A DNA stretch of 44,366 nt. It comes from JACNKV01 sp964645915. Lineage in GTDB: Bacteria > Fidelibacterota > Marinisomatia > Marinisomatales > JACNKV01. Location of the stretch: positions 1 to 44,366 of the forward strand of contig CAZYDH010000013.1 in NCBI GenBank assembly GCA_964645915.1, written 5' to 3'. The notes under the pieces are model-generated. The model did no database searches. It was not told the DNA's origin and was given only the letters and a program-made list of their open reading frames with translations. Positions 18,077 to 25,956 of the stretch are shown piece by piece. A program made the translations under genes and the position numbers. Each line of letters begins with the position of its first letter. Position 1 is the first letter of the stretch.

Positions 18077-19907
18077 CCGTAACGCTCTTCGCTAAATTCC
18101 TAGGTTGATCAATATTGCATCCACGCAGAACAGCCAGATGGTACGCTAATAACTGTAATGGGATGGAAGCAATGATCGGAAATATCCGACTGTGAGTTGA
18201 CGGAATAACGATCAAATAATCTGCTAATTCAACAATCTCTTTTGTTCGTTTATCCGTAACAATAATGATCTTTCCTTTTCTGGATTTTACTTCCTGAATA
18301 TTCGAAACTACTTTTTCGAATGTGCGATCATGAGGTGCGATAAATACGACCGGCATTTTTTCATCGATCAATGCAATTGGACCATGCTTCATTTCAGCGG
18401 CAGGATATCCTTCTGCATGGATATAAGAGATCTCCTTTAATTTTAATGCACCTTCTAATGCGACCGGAAAATTTAATCCTCTTCCAAGGTATAAAAAATT
18501 ATTCACATGGACGGTTTCTTTGGCAACATCTTCGATCTGCTTAGTATCTTTTAAAATCGATTCTGTTATCTCACTAATCTCAGCCAATGCATTAGCAATA
18601 GACTGACCCTTTTCTACGGACAATCCATTTCTTCTCCCCAACAATAATGCAAGCATGGATAGCACCGTGACTTGAGCGGTAAATGCTTTCGTGGAAGCCA
18701 CACCAATCTCAGGTCCGGCATGTGTATAAACTCCGCAATCCGTTTCCCTTGCGATTGAACTCCCGACCACATTACATATTCCTACAGTTAAGGCACCAAG
18801 ATCTTTAGCCTTTCGAATCGCAGCTAATGTGTCAGCTGTCTCACCGGATTGGCTGATCGCAATGATGGTTGTGTTTCCATTTATAATTGTATCTCGATAT
18901 CTAAACTCTGAAGCATACTCCACTTGAACAGGAATTTGCGCATATTCTTCGATCAAATATTTTCCGATTAATCCGGCATGCCATGATGTACCACAAGCTG
19001 TAATAATAATTTGTGAAGAACTCTCAATTCTCTGTAGATAGTCTCGAATCCCTCCCAAATGAGCGGTACCATTTTCGATTATTAATCTTCCACGTAATGT
19101 ATCAGCGATGGTTCGTTTCTGATCATGTATTTCTTTTAACATAAAATGAGGGAAATTACCTTTTTCAATTTCCTCTATACTCATATCCAGCTGTGTGATC
19201 TGTTTGGAAACAATAGTATTATCTTCAATTCTACGAATAGCATAATGATCTCGGTAAATTGTGACCATTTCTCCTTCATCCAGATAAACAACATTTCGAG
19301 TATGTTCTATGATGGGAGATGCATCGCTTGCCAGAAAATATTCATCTTCACCAATTCCTAAAACTAAAGGACTTCCTAAACGGGCAGCAACAATAACATC
19401 AGGTTCATCTTTACAAACGGCTACAATACCATAAGCACCAATTACATCTTGTAACGCAGCTTGAACGGCTTCATCAAATTTTAATCCATCACCATGATAA
19501 AAAGATGAAATCAATTGAACCAATACTTCAGTATCTGTATCACTTTTAAATTGAACTCCTCGTTGAATTAATGCTTCTTTAATAACACCATAATTTTCAA
19601 TGATCCCATTATGGATGAGAGCAATTGATTCTCCATCATCCAAATGTGGATGTGCATTGATATCATTTGGTTCCCCATGTGTTGCCCATCGTGTGTGAGC
19701 GATACCAATGTCACCGGATAGCCCTTCATCTTGAATACTTTGATCCAGTTTTGCTACTTTTCCGGCATGTTTAATAAAGTTCAATTCATCATTCTCAAGC
19801 ACGGCAATCCCTGCTGAATCATATCCTCGATATTCTAATCGTTTAAGCCCTTGTATTAAGAAAGGGACTGAATTTTTATTCCCTATATATCCTACAATAC
19901 CACACAT
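18069..19907 (-). CDS. glmS: Glutamine--fructose-6-phosphate aminotransferase (isomerizing)
   Basis: 612 aa, full length. The N-terminal class II glutamine amidotransferase starts MCGIVGYIGNK with the catalytic Cys2, and has the RLEYRGYDSAG and HTRWATHGEPNDINAHPH motifs. Two SIS sugar-isomerase domains follow (about 285-425 and 455-600), with ACGTSWHAG, ISQSGETADT, EIGVASTKAFTAQ and the C-terminal DQPRNLAKSVTVE. It makes glucosamine-6-phosphate from fructose-6-phosphate and glutamine, the entry step to UDP-GlcNAc for peptidoglycan and glycans. The leader of 40 bases to guaA is too short for a glmS ribozyme. Downstream genes are cell-wall related and overlap. Confidence 0.97.
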   Translation of the reverse strand: MCGIVGYIGNKNSVPFLIQGLKRLEYRGYDSAGIAVLENDELNFIKHAGKVAKLDQSIQDEGLSGDIGIAHTRWATHGEPNDINAHPHLDDGESIALIHNGIIENYGVIKEALIQRGVQFKSDTDTEVLVQLISSFYHGDGLKFDEAVQAALQDVIGAYGIVAVCKDEPDVIVAARLGSPLVLGIGEDEYFLASDASPIIEHTRNVVYLDEGEMVTIYRDHYAIRRIEDNTIVSKQITQLDMSIEEIEKGNFPHFMLKEIHDQKRTIADTLRGRLIIENGTAHLGGIRDYLQRIESSSQIIITACGTSWHAGLIGKYLIEEYAQIPVQVEYASEFRYRDTIINGNTTIIAISQSGETADTLAAIRKAKDLGALTVGICNVVGSSIARETDCGVYTHAGPEIGVASTKAFTAQVTVLSMLALLLGRRNGLSVEKGQSIANALAEISEITESILKDTKQIEDVAKETVHVNNFLYLGRGLNFPVALEGALKLKEISYIHAEGYPAAEMKHGPIALIDEKMPVVFIAPHDRTFEKVVSNIQEVKSRKGKIIIVTDKRTKEIVELADYLIVIPSTHSRIFPIIASIPLQLLAYHLAVLRGCNIDQPRNLAKSVTVE

Positions 19908-19947
19908 ATTTTATTCTCGTTTTTATCTATTTTTATTAGGATTACGT

Positions 19948-21501
19948 TTATTCCCATTCGATAGTTCCGGGCGGTTTAGAGGTCACATCATAAACCACAC
20001 GATTAATCCCATGAACATTATTCACAATTTTATTTGAAATCTTTGATATTATTTCAGGAGGTAAATGATACCAATCAGCCGTCATGCCATCCGAACTAAC
20101 AACCGCCCGTAAAGCTAAGAGATGTTCATAGGTACGTTTGTCTCCCATCACTCCTACGGTTTTTACCGGAATTAATACACAAAAGGCCTGCCATATTTTA
20201 TCATAATGATCTGTTTCAATCAAATAATTAATATAAATGTCATCCGCTTCTCTAAGAATCTTTATTCTCTCTTCTGTCACTTGTCCAAGGATGCGAACCG
20301 CTAAACCCGGACCGGGAAAAGGATGACGATAGATAACGGATTTGGGTAAACCCAATACTTCTCCAACTTGCCGAACTTCGTCTTTAAATAAGTATTTGAA
20401 AGGTTCGATCAGCTGAAATTTTATATCTTCGGGTAATCCACCTACGTTGTGATGACTTTTAATTACTTCTGCATTTCCACCATGTTGTTGGGTTCCACTT
20501 TCAATAATATCCGGATATAAAGTACCTTGGGCTAAAAAATCTATATCACCAAACTGTTGAGATATATTTTCGAAGGCTCTAATAAATTGTTCGCCGATTA
20601 TTTTTCGTTTTTTCTCCGGATCAGTAACCCCTTTTAATTTGGTATAAAAACGTTCGGATTCATCAAATAAATGTAAGTTTATCCCCAAATTATCCTTGAG
20701 TGCATGGTAGCAGTTCTCTGCTTCATTTTTTCTTAACAATCCATGATCAATCAAAACACCCACCGCTTGATCTCCAATGGCTTTAGAAAGCAACGCTGAT
20801 GCTACTGAAGAATCCACACCACCGCTAACCCCAATTAATACTTTTTTATTACCAACTTGCTCACGGATCAAATTGACCTGTTCGTGAATAAAATTATCCG
20901 GAGTCCAATCGGGTGTGCAATCAGCAATTTCAAATAAAAAATTGCTTAGGATTATTTTTCCATCGATAGTATGAGCAACTTCAGGATGAAATTGTGTAGC
21001 ATAACGTTTTTTCTCTTCATGTCCTATTGCCGCAATGACGCCGTTTGAAGAAGCAGCTAACGGAATCCAATTCGGTGGAATAACGGTTACAGCATCACCG
21101 TGACTCATCCATACTTGCGTATTTTGTTTCACAGATTTAAATAAAACATTTTTTTCTAATATCTCTAACTCTACCGATCCATATTCCCTCTGTCCATTAT
21201 CCTCTACCTCTCCAAGATACTTTTTTGTCATAAGCTGCAATCCATAACAAATACCAAGCATCGGGATCGGAAGATCCATAATCTTTTCATCAAAATCCGG
21301 AACGTTTTTATCATATACGCTGGAGGGTCCACCGGATAATATCACAGCCTTAGGGTTTTGATCAAGAATCGCGTCAATGGAAGCATTATGAGGGTATATC
21401 TCAGAATACACGTTTAACTCTCTGATCTTTCTTGCGATCAACTGAGTGTATTGAGATCCAAAATCAATGACTGCAACGCCAGATTTTGTTGTGTTTACCA
21501 T
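19948..21501 (-). CDS. guaA: GMP synthase (glutamine-hydrolysing)
   Basis: 517 aa from the ATG at 21501; a TTG four codons further upstream is unlikely. The class I amidotransferase domain has GGPSSVYD, the nucleophile Cys85 in GICYGLQ and the QFHPEV motif. The ATP-pyrophosphatase domain starts with the P-loop GVSGGVDSSVASALL near residue 225. The dimerisation domain ends PPGTIEWE, as in all GuaA proteins. It converts XMP to GMP with glutamine and ATP. The start overlaps the end of surE by 7 bases. No guanine riboswitch-like leader is present, since the gene starts inside the upstream gene. Confidence 0.97.
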   Translation of the reverse strand: MVNTTKSGVAVIDFGSQYTQLIARKIRELNVYSEIYPHNASIDAILDQNPKAVILSGGPSSVYDKNVPDFDEKIMDLPIPMLGICYGLQLMTKKYLGEVEDNGQREYGSVELEILEKNVLFKSVKQNTQVWMSHGDAVTVIPPNWIPLAASSNGVIAAIGHEEKKRYATQFHPEVAHTIDGKIILSNFLFEIADCTPDWTPDNFIHEQVNLIREQVGNKKVLIGVSGGVDSSVASALLSKAIGDQAVGVLIDHGLLRKNEAENCYHALKDNLGINLHLFDESERFYTKLKGVTDPEKKRKIIGEQFIRAFENISQQFGDIDFLAQGTLYPDIIESGTQQHGGNAEVIKSHHNVGGLPEDIKFQLIEPFKYLFKDEVRQVGEVLGLPKSVIYRHPFPGPGLAVRILGQVTEERIKILREADDIYINYLIETDHYDKIWQAFCVLIPVKTVGVMGDKRTYEHLLALRAVVSSDGMTADWYHLPPEIISKISNKIVNNVHGINRVVYDVTSKPPGTIEWE

Positions 21502-22265
21502 TTTAAATCCCAATTTTTCAGGGTGCTAAGATAATCATTGTTCGTTAGTTGATAATGAATGGGCGTAACACTTACATAACCATCTTTCATTGCATTATTA
21601 TCCAATTTAGGATCGTTATCAGGATTGACCACTTCGCCGGACATCCAGTAATATAGTCTCCCTCGCGGATCTTCTCTCTTATCAAACCAGTCTCGAAAAT
21701 ACGATTTTCCCTGCTCTGTAACTCGATAACCTTTAATCTGATCTTGTGGTAAATCTGGAATATTGATATTTAATAAAGTTCCGTTAGGAATTTTGTTTAA
21801 TAAAACCGATTGAACGATTTGTATGGCAATGATCTTTGATGCTTCAAAATCCCCTCCACGCAATGCATCTAAACTGATAGCAACAGAAGGAATATTATAA
21901 AAGATCCCTTCAGTGGCTGCGGAGACAGTCCCTGAGTAAATAATGTCATTTCCTACATTTGCGCCAGAGTTGATACCGGATACGACGATATCTATTGAGT
22001 CTTTCATTAACGATCGAACAGCAATTTTAACACAATCCGCTGGTGTACCATCTACTGCATACCCTTTAAATCCTCCATGACGTTCAATCTTTTGTATACG
22101 GATTGGATCAGAAAGTGTGATTGCATGTCCTACTGCACTTTTTTCAGTATCTGGAGCAACAACGGTTGTATTGCCGATCTCTTTCAACGCTTCCCATAAA
22201 GCATAAATCCCGGGAGCATGAATTCCATCATCGTTTGTAATTAAAATTGTTGGGGTCTTTTTCAT
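21495..22265 (-). CDS. surE: 5'/3'-nucleotidase SurE
   Basis: 256 aa from the ATG at 22265, giving the canonical N-terminus KKTPTILITNDDG; a TTG eight codons upstream adds residues not typical of the family. Metal-binding NDDG (N11-G14) and the later VVSGINSGANVGNDIIYSGT identify SurE, a divalent-metal-dependent nucleoside monophosphate phosphatase linked to stationary-phase and stress survival. A small hairpin (6-bp stem, 22283-22297) lies 18 bases before the ATG, with no clear Shine-Dalgarno. The 37-base spacer to accD and the overlap with guaA indicate one transcription unit. Confidence 0.93.
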   Translation of the reverse strand: MKKTPTILITNDDGIHAPGIYALWEALKEIGNTTVVAPDTEKSAVGHAITLSDPIRIQKIERHGGFKGYAVDGTPADCVKIAVRSLMKDSIDIVVSGINSGANVGNDIIYSGTVSAATEGIFYNIPSVAISLDALRGGDFEASKIIAIQIVQSVLLNKIPNGTLLNINIPDLPQDQIKGYRVTEQGKSYFRDWFDKREDPRGRLYYWMSGEVVNPDNDPKLDNNAMKDGYVSVTPIHYQLTNNDYLSTLKNWDLKW

Positions 22266-22302
22266 ATATTTCGTTATTGGTGACTTCAAAGTGAAGTTGG
22301 TT

Positions 22303-23157
22303 TTATGCTTTCTGACTACTCTCTTGCAAAATTGTAATTATATTAGATAAGGTAGATTTCATTTTCTCTCGTGGAACAATTTGATCAACGAACCCTTTCT
22401 CCAGCAGAAATTCAGCACGTTGGAATCCCTTTGGAAGGTCTTGACCTATTGTTTGCTTAATAACCCGTGGACCTGCAAAACCAATTAAAGATCCGGGTTC
22501 GGCTAAAATAACATCACCCAACATCCCGTAACTTGCAGTCACTCCACCAGTTGTTGGATCCGTTAAAACAGGGATATACAATCCTCCATTTTCTGAAAAA
22601 CGTGCCAATCGTGTGCTGGTTTTTGCTAACTGCATTAGTGAAAGAGCTCCTTCTTGCATTCGAGCTCCTCCGGAAGCACATATTAAAACAAATGGTGCTT
22701 TTTTCTTATCTGCTTCATCAATTGCACGAGAAACTTTTTCTCCAACTACCGCACCCATGCTTCCACCAATAAAACCAAAATTCATAATTCCCAGTATAAT
22801 ATTTTTTCCATTTAATTTCCCGGAATAGCATTTTATAGCTTCCTGTTCTCCGGTTTTTTTCTGAGCTTTTACTATTTGATCAGTATATTTTGAACCGGAT
22901 TTAAATTTTAATGGGTCTGCAGTTTTTACCTTTTTATATAATTCTTTTTGACTACCGGGGTCAAAGATTAATTTTGTATATACATCCGGAGACACTCTAA
23001 AATGGTGTTGACAGTGTCTGCATACCGAGTGTGTTTTTTCCATCTCGGGTTTGTATAATATTTCCGAGCATGAAGGACATTTTTCCCAAAGACCATCGGG
23101 GATGCTTTTCTTTTCAGATTCTTTTACTTTTTTATCTTGTCGTCTAAACCAAACCAT
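22303..23157 (-). CDS. accD: Acetyl-CoA carboxylase carboxyltransferase subunit beta
   Basis: 284 aa from the ATG at 23157, which gives MVWFRRQDKK, the family's usual beginning; a TTG five codons upstream is the alternative. A four-cysteine zinc ribbon (CPSC and CRHC) precedes the crotonase-like carboxyltransferase domain, with GGSMGAVVGEK, CASGGARMQEGALSLMQLAK and PTTGGVTASY. It transfers the carboxyl group from biotin to acetyl-CoA to form malonyl-CoA, together with AccA, which is not in this window. The 96 bases upstream, to tsaB, contain no gene and probably hold its promoter, although no convincing -35/-10 pair is visible. Confidence 0.96.
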   Translation of the reverse strand: MVWFRRQDKKVKESEKKSIPDGLWEKCPSCSEILYKPEMEKTHSVCRHCQHHFRVSPDVYTKLIFDPGSQKELYKKVKTADPLKFKSGSKYTDQIVKAQKKTGEQEAIKCYSGKLNGKNIILGIMNFGFIGGSMGAVVGEKVSRAIDEADKKKAPFVLICASGGARMQEGALSLMQLAKTSTRLARFSENGGLYIPVLTDPTTGGVTASYGMLGDVILAEPGSLIGFAGPRVIKQTIGQDLPKGFQRAEFLLEKGFVDQIVPREKMKSTLSNIITILQESSQKA

Positions 23158-23253
23158 AATTGTTTTACTCAATTTTACTATGAATGAGTTCTAAGAATAA
23201 TTTTGCATATCAGGAATGATAATCCTACTACAATTTACAACTTTAAAGAGTAT

Positions 23254-23901
23254 TTAAGATGAACGTATTTTAAATGGAGAAATATACTCAGGCGTTATTT
23301 TTTTAGGATCAAGTACTTTCCATTCTTCATAATATGTGTCTGCTAATTTTCCTACCCACTTTACTGAAGGTTTAATCAATTTAGTATTAAAATCCTCAAA
23401 TTTCAGCTGTTGTTTTTCGCTACCGTAAAGGAAGGTACTTTGATTAGGATTCAGTTGTTTCTGAATCTCTTCTGTTGTTAAAGCAACAGGAGGTTTTGAA
23501 GGAAACCGTGTACTTGATTCCCATTTAAATTGCTGATAAAAGAATATATCTGCATGTGAATGAAGTAAAATTACCACATCATTATTTATTTCTGTTCCAA
23601 TTGCCAATGCATGTAATGTGGGAACAGGAATAATCGGTAAATTATTAGGATATGCCAATCCTTTTGTATAACTCAAACCAACCCGTAAACCGGTAAATGA
23701 TCCCGGTCCGATTGAAATAGCGATTGCATCAAGGTTGTTAATATCTAATTCACTATTTTTTACTAATTCATCAAAATATAGCGGTAATTGTTCAGCGTGG
23801 GTTCGAGGAATATCATGTTCGACATAAGACACACACGCACCCTCCTCAAAATATGCAATTCCGCACACAGTTGTTGCTGTTTCTATTGCCACTATCTTCA
23901 A
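23254..23901 (-). CDS. tsaB: tRNA threonylcarbamoyladenosine biosynthesis protein TsaB
   Basis: 215 aa. The ASKHA-fold N-terminus is clear: KIVAIETATTVCGIAYFEEG, then IPRTHAEQLPLYFDELV and ISIGPGSFTGLRVGLSYTKG, the TsaB signature. It is the scaffold partner of TsaD in making the t6A37 modification of ANN-decoding tRNAs. The start codon is TTG: the TTGA overlaps the tsaE stop by four bases, and a strong AGGAG lies 8 bases upstream, which fixes this start. tsaD is not in the window. The C-terminal half is shorter than in E. coli, as is common. Confidence 0.92.
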   Translation of the reverse strand: MKIVAIETATTVCGIAYFEEGACVSYVEHDIPRTHAEQLPLYFDELVKNSELDINNLDAIAISIGPGSFTGLRVGLSYTKGLAYPNNLPIIPVPTLHALAIGTEINNDVVILLHSHADIFFYQQFKWESSTRFPSKPPVALTTEEIQKQLNPNQSTFLYGSEKQQLKFEDFNTKLIKPSVKWVGKLADTYYEEWKVLDPKKITPEYISPFKIRSS

Positions 23902-24344
23902 AAAGATACTCCTGAGATCTTTATTACTCTCTCATTTAAATTTTCTTTAACACGATCGAAATGTATAAATATCGTTTCCTCAGGTAAAATGTCCTCTATG
24001 ATATTTGCCCATTCGATTAAAGTGAATCCGTTTTCAGGATTTAAGTAAACTTCACCCCCAATATTAAGGAGATCATTTCCGTTTTTTAACCGATAGCTGT
24101 CAATGTGGTACAAACGGACACCTCCATTCTCGTACTGACTCACCAGTTTAAACGTTGGTGAGCCAACAGAATCATCAATTCCTAATCCTTTTGCAAAGCC
24201 TTGAGTAAATGTCGTTTTACCGGTTCCCAGATCGCCGATAAGAGCTATAACCGAGCCCACCGGAAGTTCATTTACCATCGTTTTTGCAAAATTCTGTGTC
24301 TCATCTACTGAGTATAAATGAAAAGTCTGTTCTTTATCCGTCAT
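23898..24344 (-). CDS. tsaE: tRNA threonylcarbamoyladenosine biosynthesis ATPase TsaE
   Basis: 148 aa, the family's usual size. The Walker A motif GDLGTGKTTF lies at about residues 37-46, GSPTF follows near 62, and the acidic NGFTLIEWANIIEDILPEE near 102-120 is the conserved TsaE segment. It is the ATPase that drives the TsaB-TsaD complex in t6A synthesis. The start overlaps the porX stop in ATGA and its end overlaps tsaB, so porX-tsaE-tsaB are translationally coupled. Confidence 0.94.
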   Translation of the reverse strand: MTDKEQTFHLYSVDETQNFAKTMVNELPVGSVIALIGDLGTGKTTFTQGFAKGLGIDDSVGSPTFKLVSQYENGGVRLYHIDSYRLKNGNDLLNIGGEVYLNPENGFTLIEWANIIEDILPEETIFIHFDRVKENLNERVIKISGVSF

Positions 24345-25903
24345 ATATTTTTCTTCTTCAAAGTAACCATTGGAACCAATAATTCTTCCATAGATATTCC
24401 ACCATGTTGGAAACTTCCTTTATACAGATTTTGATATTGATGATATTGGGTTGGGTATAAAAAGTAAACATCATCTTTTGCTACCAAATAATTCGTTTGT
24501 GGACCTAATTCAGGCAGAGCATACTCCTTGGGATCTTTAATAATCAATGCATTTTTATCTGTACTATTTAAATTGCGACCATATTTATATCGAATTCCAC
24601 TGGATGTTTCTCTATCTGCCCCTACCATCACTCCACGATTTACTCTGATGGAGCCATGGTCTGATGTAATAACGACCGTCATATCACTTTCACTTAATTT
24701 TCTTAAAAGTGAGTATAACCAAGAATTCTCAAACCATGTCTTCACTGCATATCGATACCCGGACTCATTTGGAACCATTTCTTTCAAAACTTCTGATTCG
24801 GAACGTTTATGAGCCAACATATCCACAAAGTTGACCACGATCGATAATAAATCCATATGTAAGTAGTTTGATACTTGATTGAGGAATTTTTCTCCTTCCC
24901 CAGCTTTCCAAATCTTATGGTAATAGAATTTCTTTTTTTCAAGTTGAAGACGCTTTAATTGATCAGCCAACAAGTCTCTTTCCAATTGATTTAGACTTTG
25001 GGCATGTGTTTTAAATGCTTCTTCCTGTCTTGGATATTTTTTATTAATCTGGTCAGGAAACAATCCACTAAATATTGCATTTCTGCTGAACGGAGTTGCT
25101 GAAGGCAATATAGAAACGTGGTAATCTATTTTCATTTCAAATAGATTATCCAAAATCGGGGCTAATACCATAAATTGATCATGACGCAGTGAATCTAAAA
25201 CAACAAAACAAACTTTTTGATTTCTCTCTAAAAGTGGAGCAACCGATTTTTTAATCACATTTGGTGACATAACGGGAGTTGAATCCTCGGTAATCCAATG
25301 TGTATAATGATCTTCAACAAAATCCACAAACTGTCTATTACACGTTAGAATTTGCTCTTCCAAAATATTTCCCAGCCCTGTATCTTTATGAGCATCAAAT
25401 TCAAGCTGCCATTTTATTAATTGGTTATATGTTTCCCACCAATCATCAATGGTCATAGATTGTTGAAGTTTACTTTCGATTTCTTGAAATACTTTAAGAT
25501 AATCGCTTGTGGCTTTTTCTTCTTGTATCTTGTCTGATTCTAATAATTGTTTACACGCGATAAAAATTTGTGTTGGGTTTACCGGTTTAATCAGAAATTG
25601 CTCAACCTTTTCAGATATTGCTTCGTCCATCAACCATTCTTCTTCACTTTTTGTGATCATAATAACCGGCAAGGATGGTCTGATCTCTTTAATATTTCTT
25701 ACCGTATCTATGCCATCCATTCCGGGCATAAACTGATCCATCAAAATTAATTGAAATGTCTCATTTTCCACAGCGGTGATGGCATCATGTCCGTTTGTAG
25801 CTGTAAAAACGTTATACCCCTTTTCTTCCAGAAACAGAATATGAGGTCTTAAAAGGTTGATTTCATCATCAACCCATAGGATTTTACCACGTATTTTATT
25901 CAT
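24341..25903 (-). CDS. porX: PorX-like response regulator with PglZ/alkaline-phosphatase-superfamily effector
   Basis: 520 aa. The receiver domain (1-120) has all the phosphorylation residues: Asp12, Asp13, the acceptor Asp56 in LILMDQFMPGMDG, Thr84 and Lys106. A helical linker (about 125-205) leads to a PglZ domain (about 225-515) with the zinc/catalytic residues Asp237 (VVLDSLRHD), Thr270 (PSATPFSR), Asp361 and His365 (VDMLAH), Asp415-His416 (TSDHGS) and His500 (QHGG). This layout is that of PorX, which with the PorY kinase controls the type IX secretion system in Porphyromonas and whose effector is a phosphodiesterase. It lies 53 bases after a T9SS cargo gene. No PorY-like kinase is in the window. 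Confidence 0.9.
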   Translation of the reverse strand: MNKIRGKILWVDDEINLLRPHILFLEEKGYNVFTATNGHDAITAVENETFQLILMDQFMPGMDGIDTVRNIKEIRPSLPVIMITKSEEEWLMDEAISEKVEQFLIKPVNPTQIFIACKQLLESDKIQEEKATSDYLKVFQEIESKLQQSMTIDDWWETYNQLIKWQLEFDAHKDTGLGNILEEQILTCNRQFVDFVEDHYTHWITEDSTPVMSPNVIKKSVAPLLERNQKVCFVVLDSLRHDQFMVLAPILDNLFEMKIDYHVSILPSATPFSRNAIFSGLFPDQINKKYPRQEEAFKTHAQSLNQLERDLLADQLKRLQLEKKKFYYHKIWKAGEGEKFLNQVSNYLHMDLLSIVVNFVDMLAHKRSESEVLKEMVPNESGYRYAVKTWFENSWLYSLLRKLSESDMTVVITSDHGSIRVNRGVMVGADRETSSGIRYKYGRNLNSTDKNALIIKDPKEYALPELGPQTNYLVAKDDVYFLYPTQYHQYQNLYKGSFQHGGISMEELLVPMVTLKKKNI

Positions 25904-25920
25904 AATATTAAGGGCAGAAA

Positions 25921-25938
25921 ATACGGAAATATACGGAA
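25921..25938 (-). promoter_or_regulatory. Direct-repeat pair just upstream of porX
   Basis: The octamer atacggaa occurs at 25921-25928 and again at 25931-25938, a 10-base spacing (one helical turn). The pair lies 18-35 bases before the porX ATG and in the only spacer between the surface-protein gene and porX. The position and helical phasing suit a regulator binding site, but the regulator is unknown and the pair may be chance. Confidence 0.35.
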
Positions 25939-25956
25939 TCGAACACTCAGAAAAGA

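Noticed and set aside
19908..19947. glmS ribozyme or other riboswitch leader.
   Set aside because: The spacer is only 40 bases, A+T-rich and without structure.
24341..25903. PglZ domain taken as a phage-defence (BREX/Pgl) component.
   Set aside because: It is fused to a receiver domain with a full phosphorylation site and no BREX genes are nearby. The layout is that of PorX.
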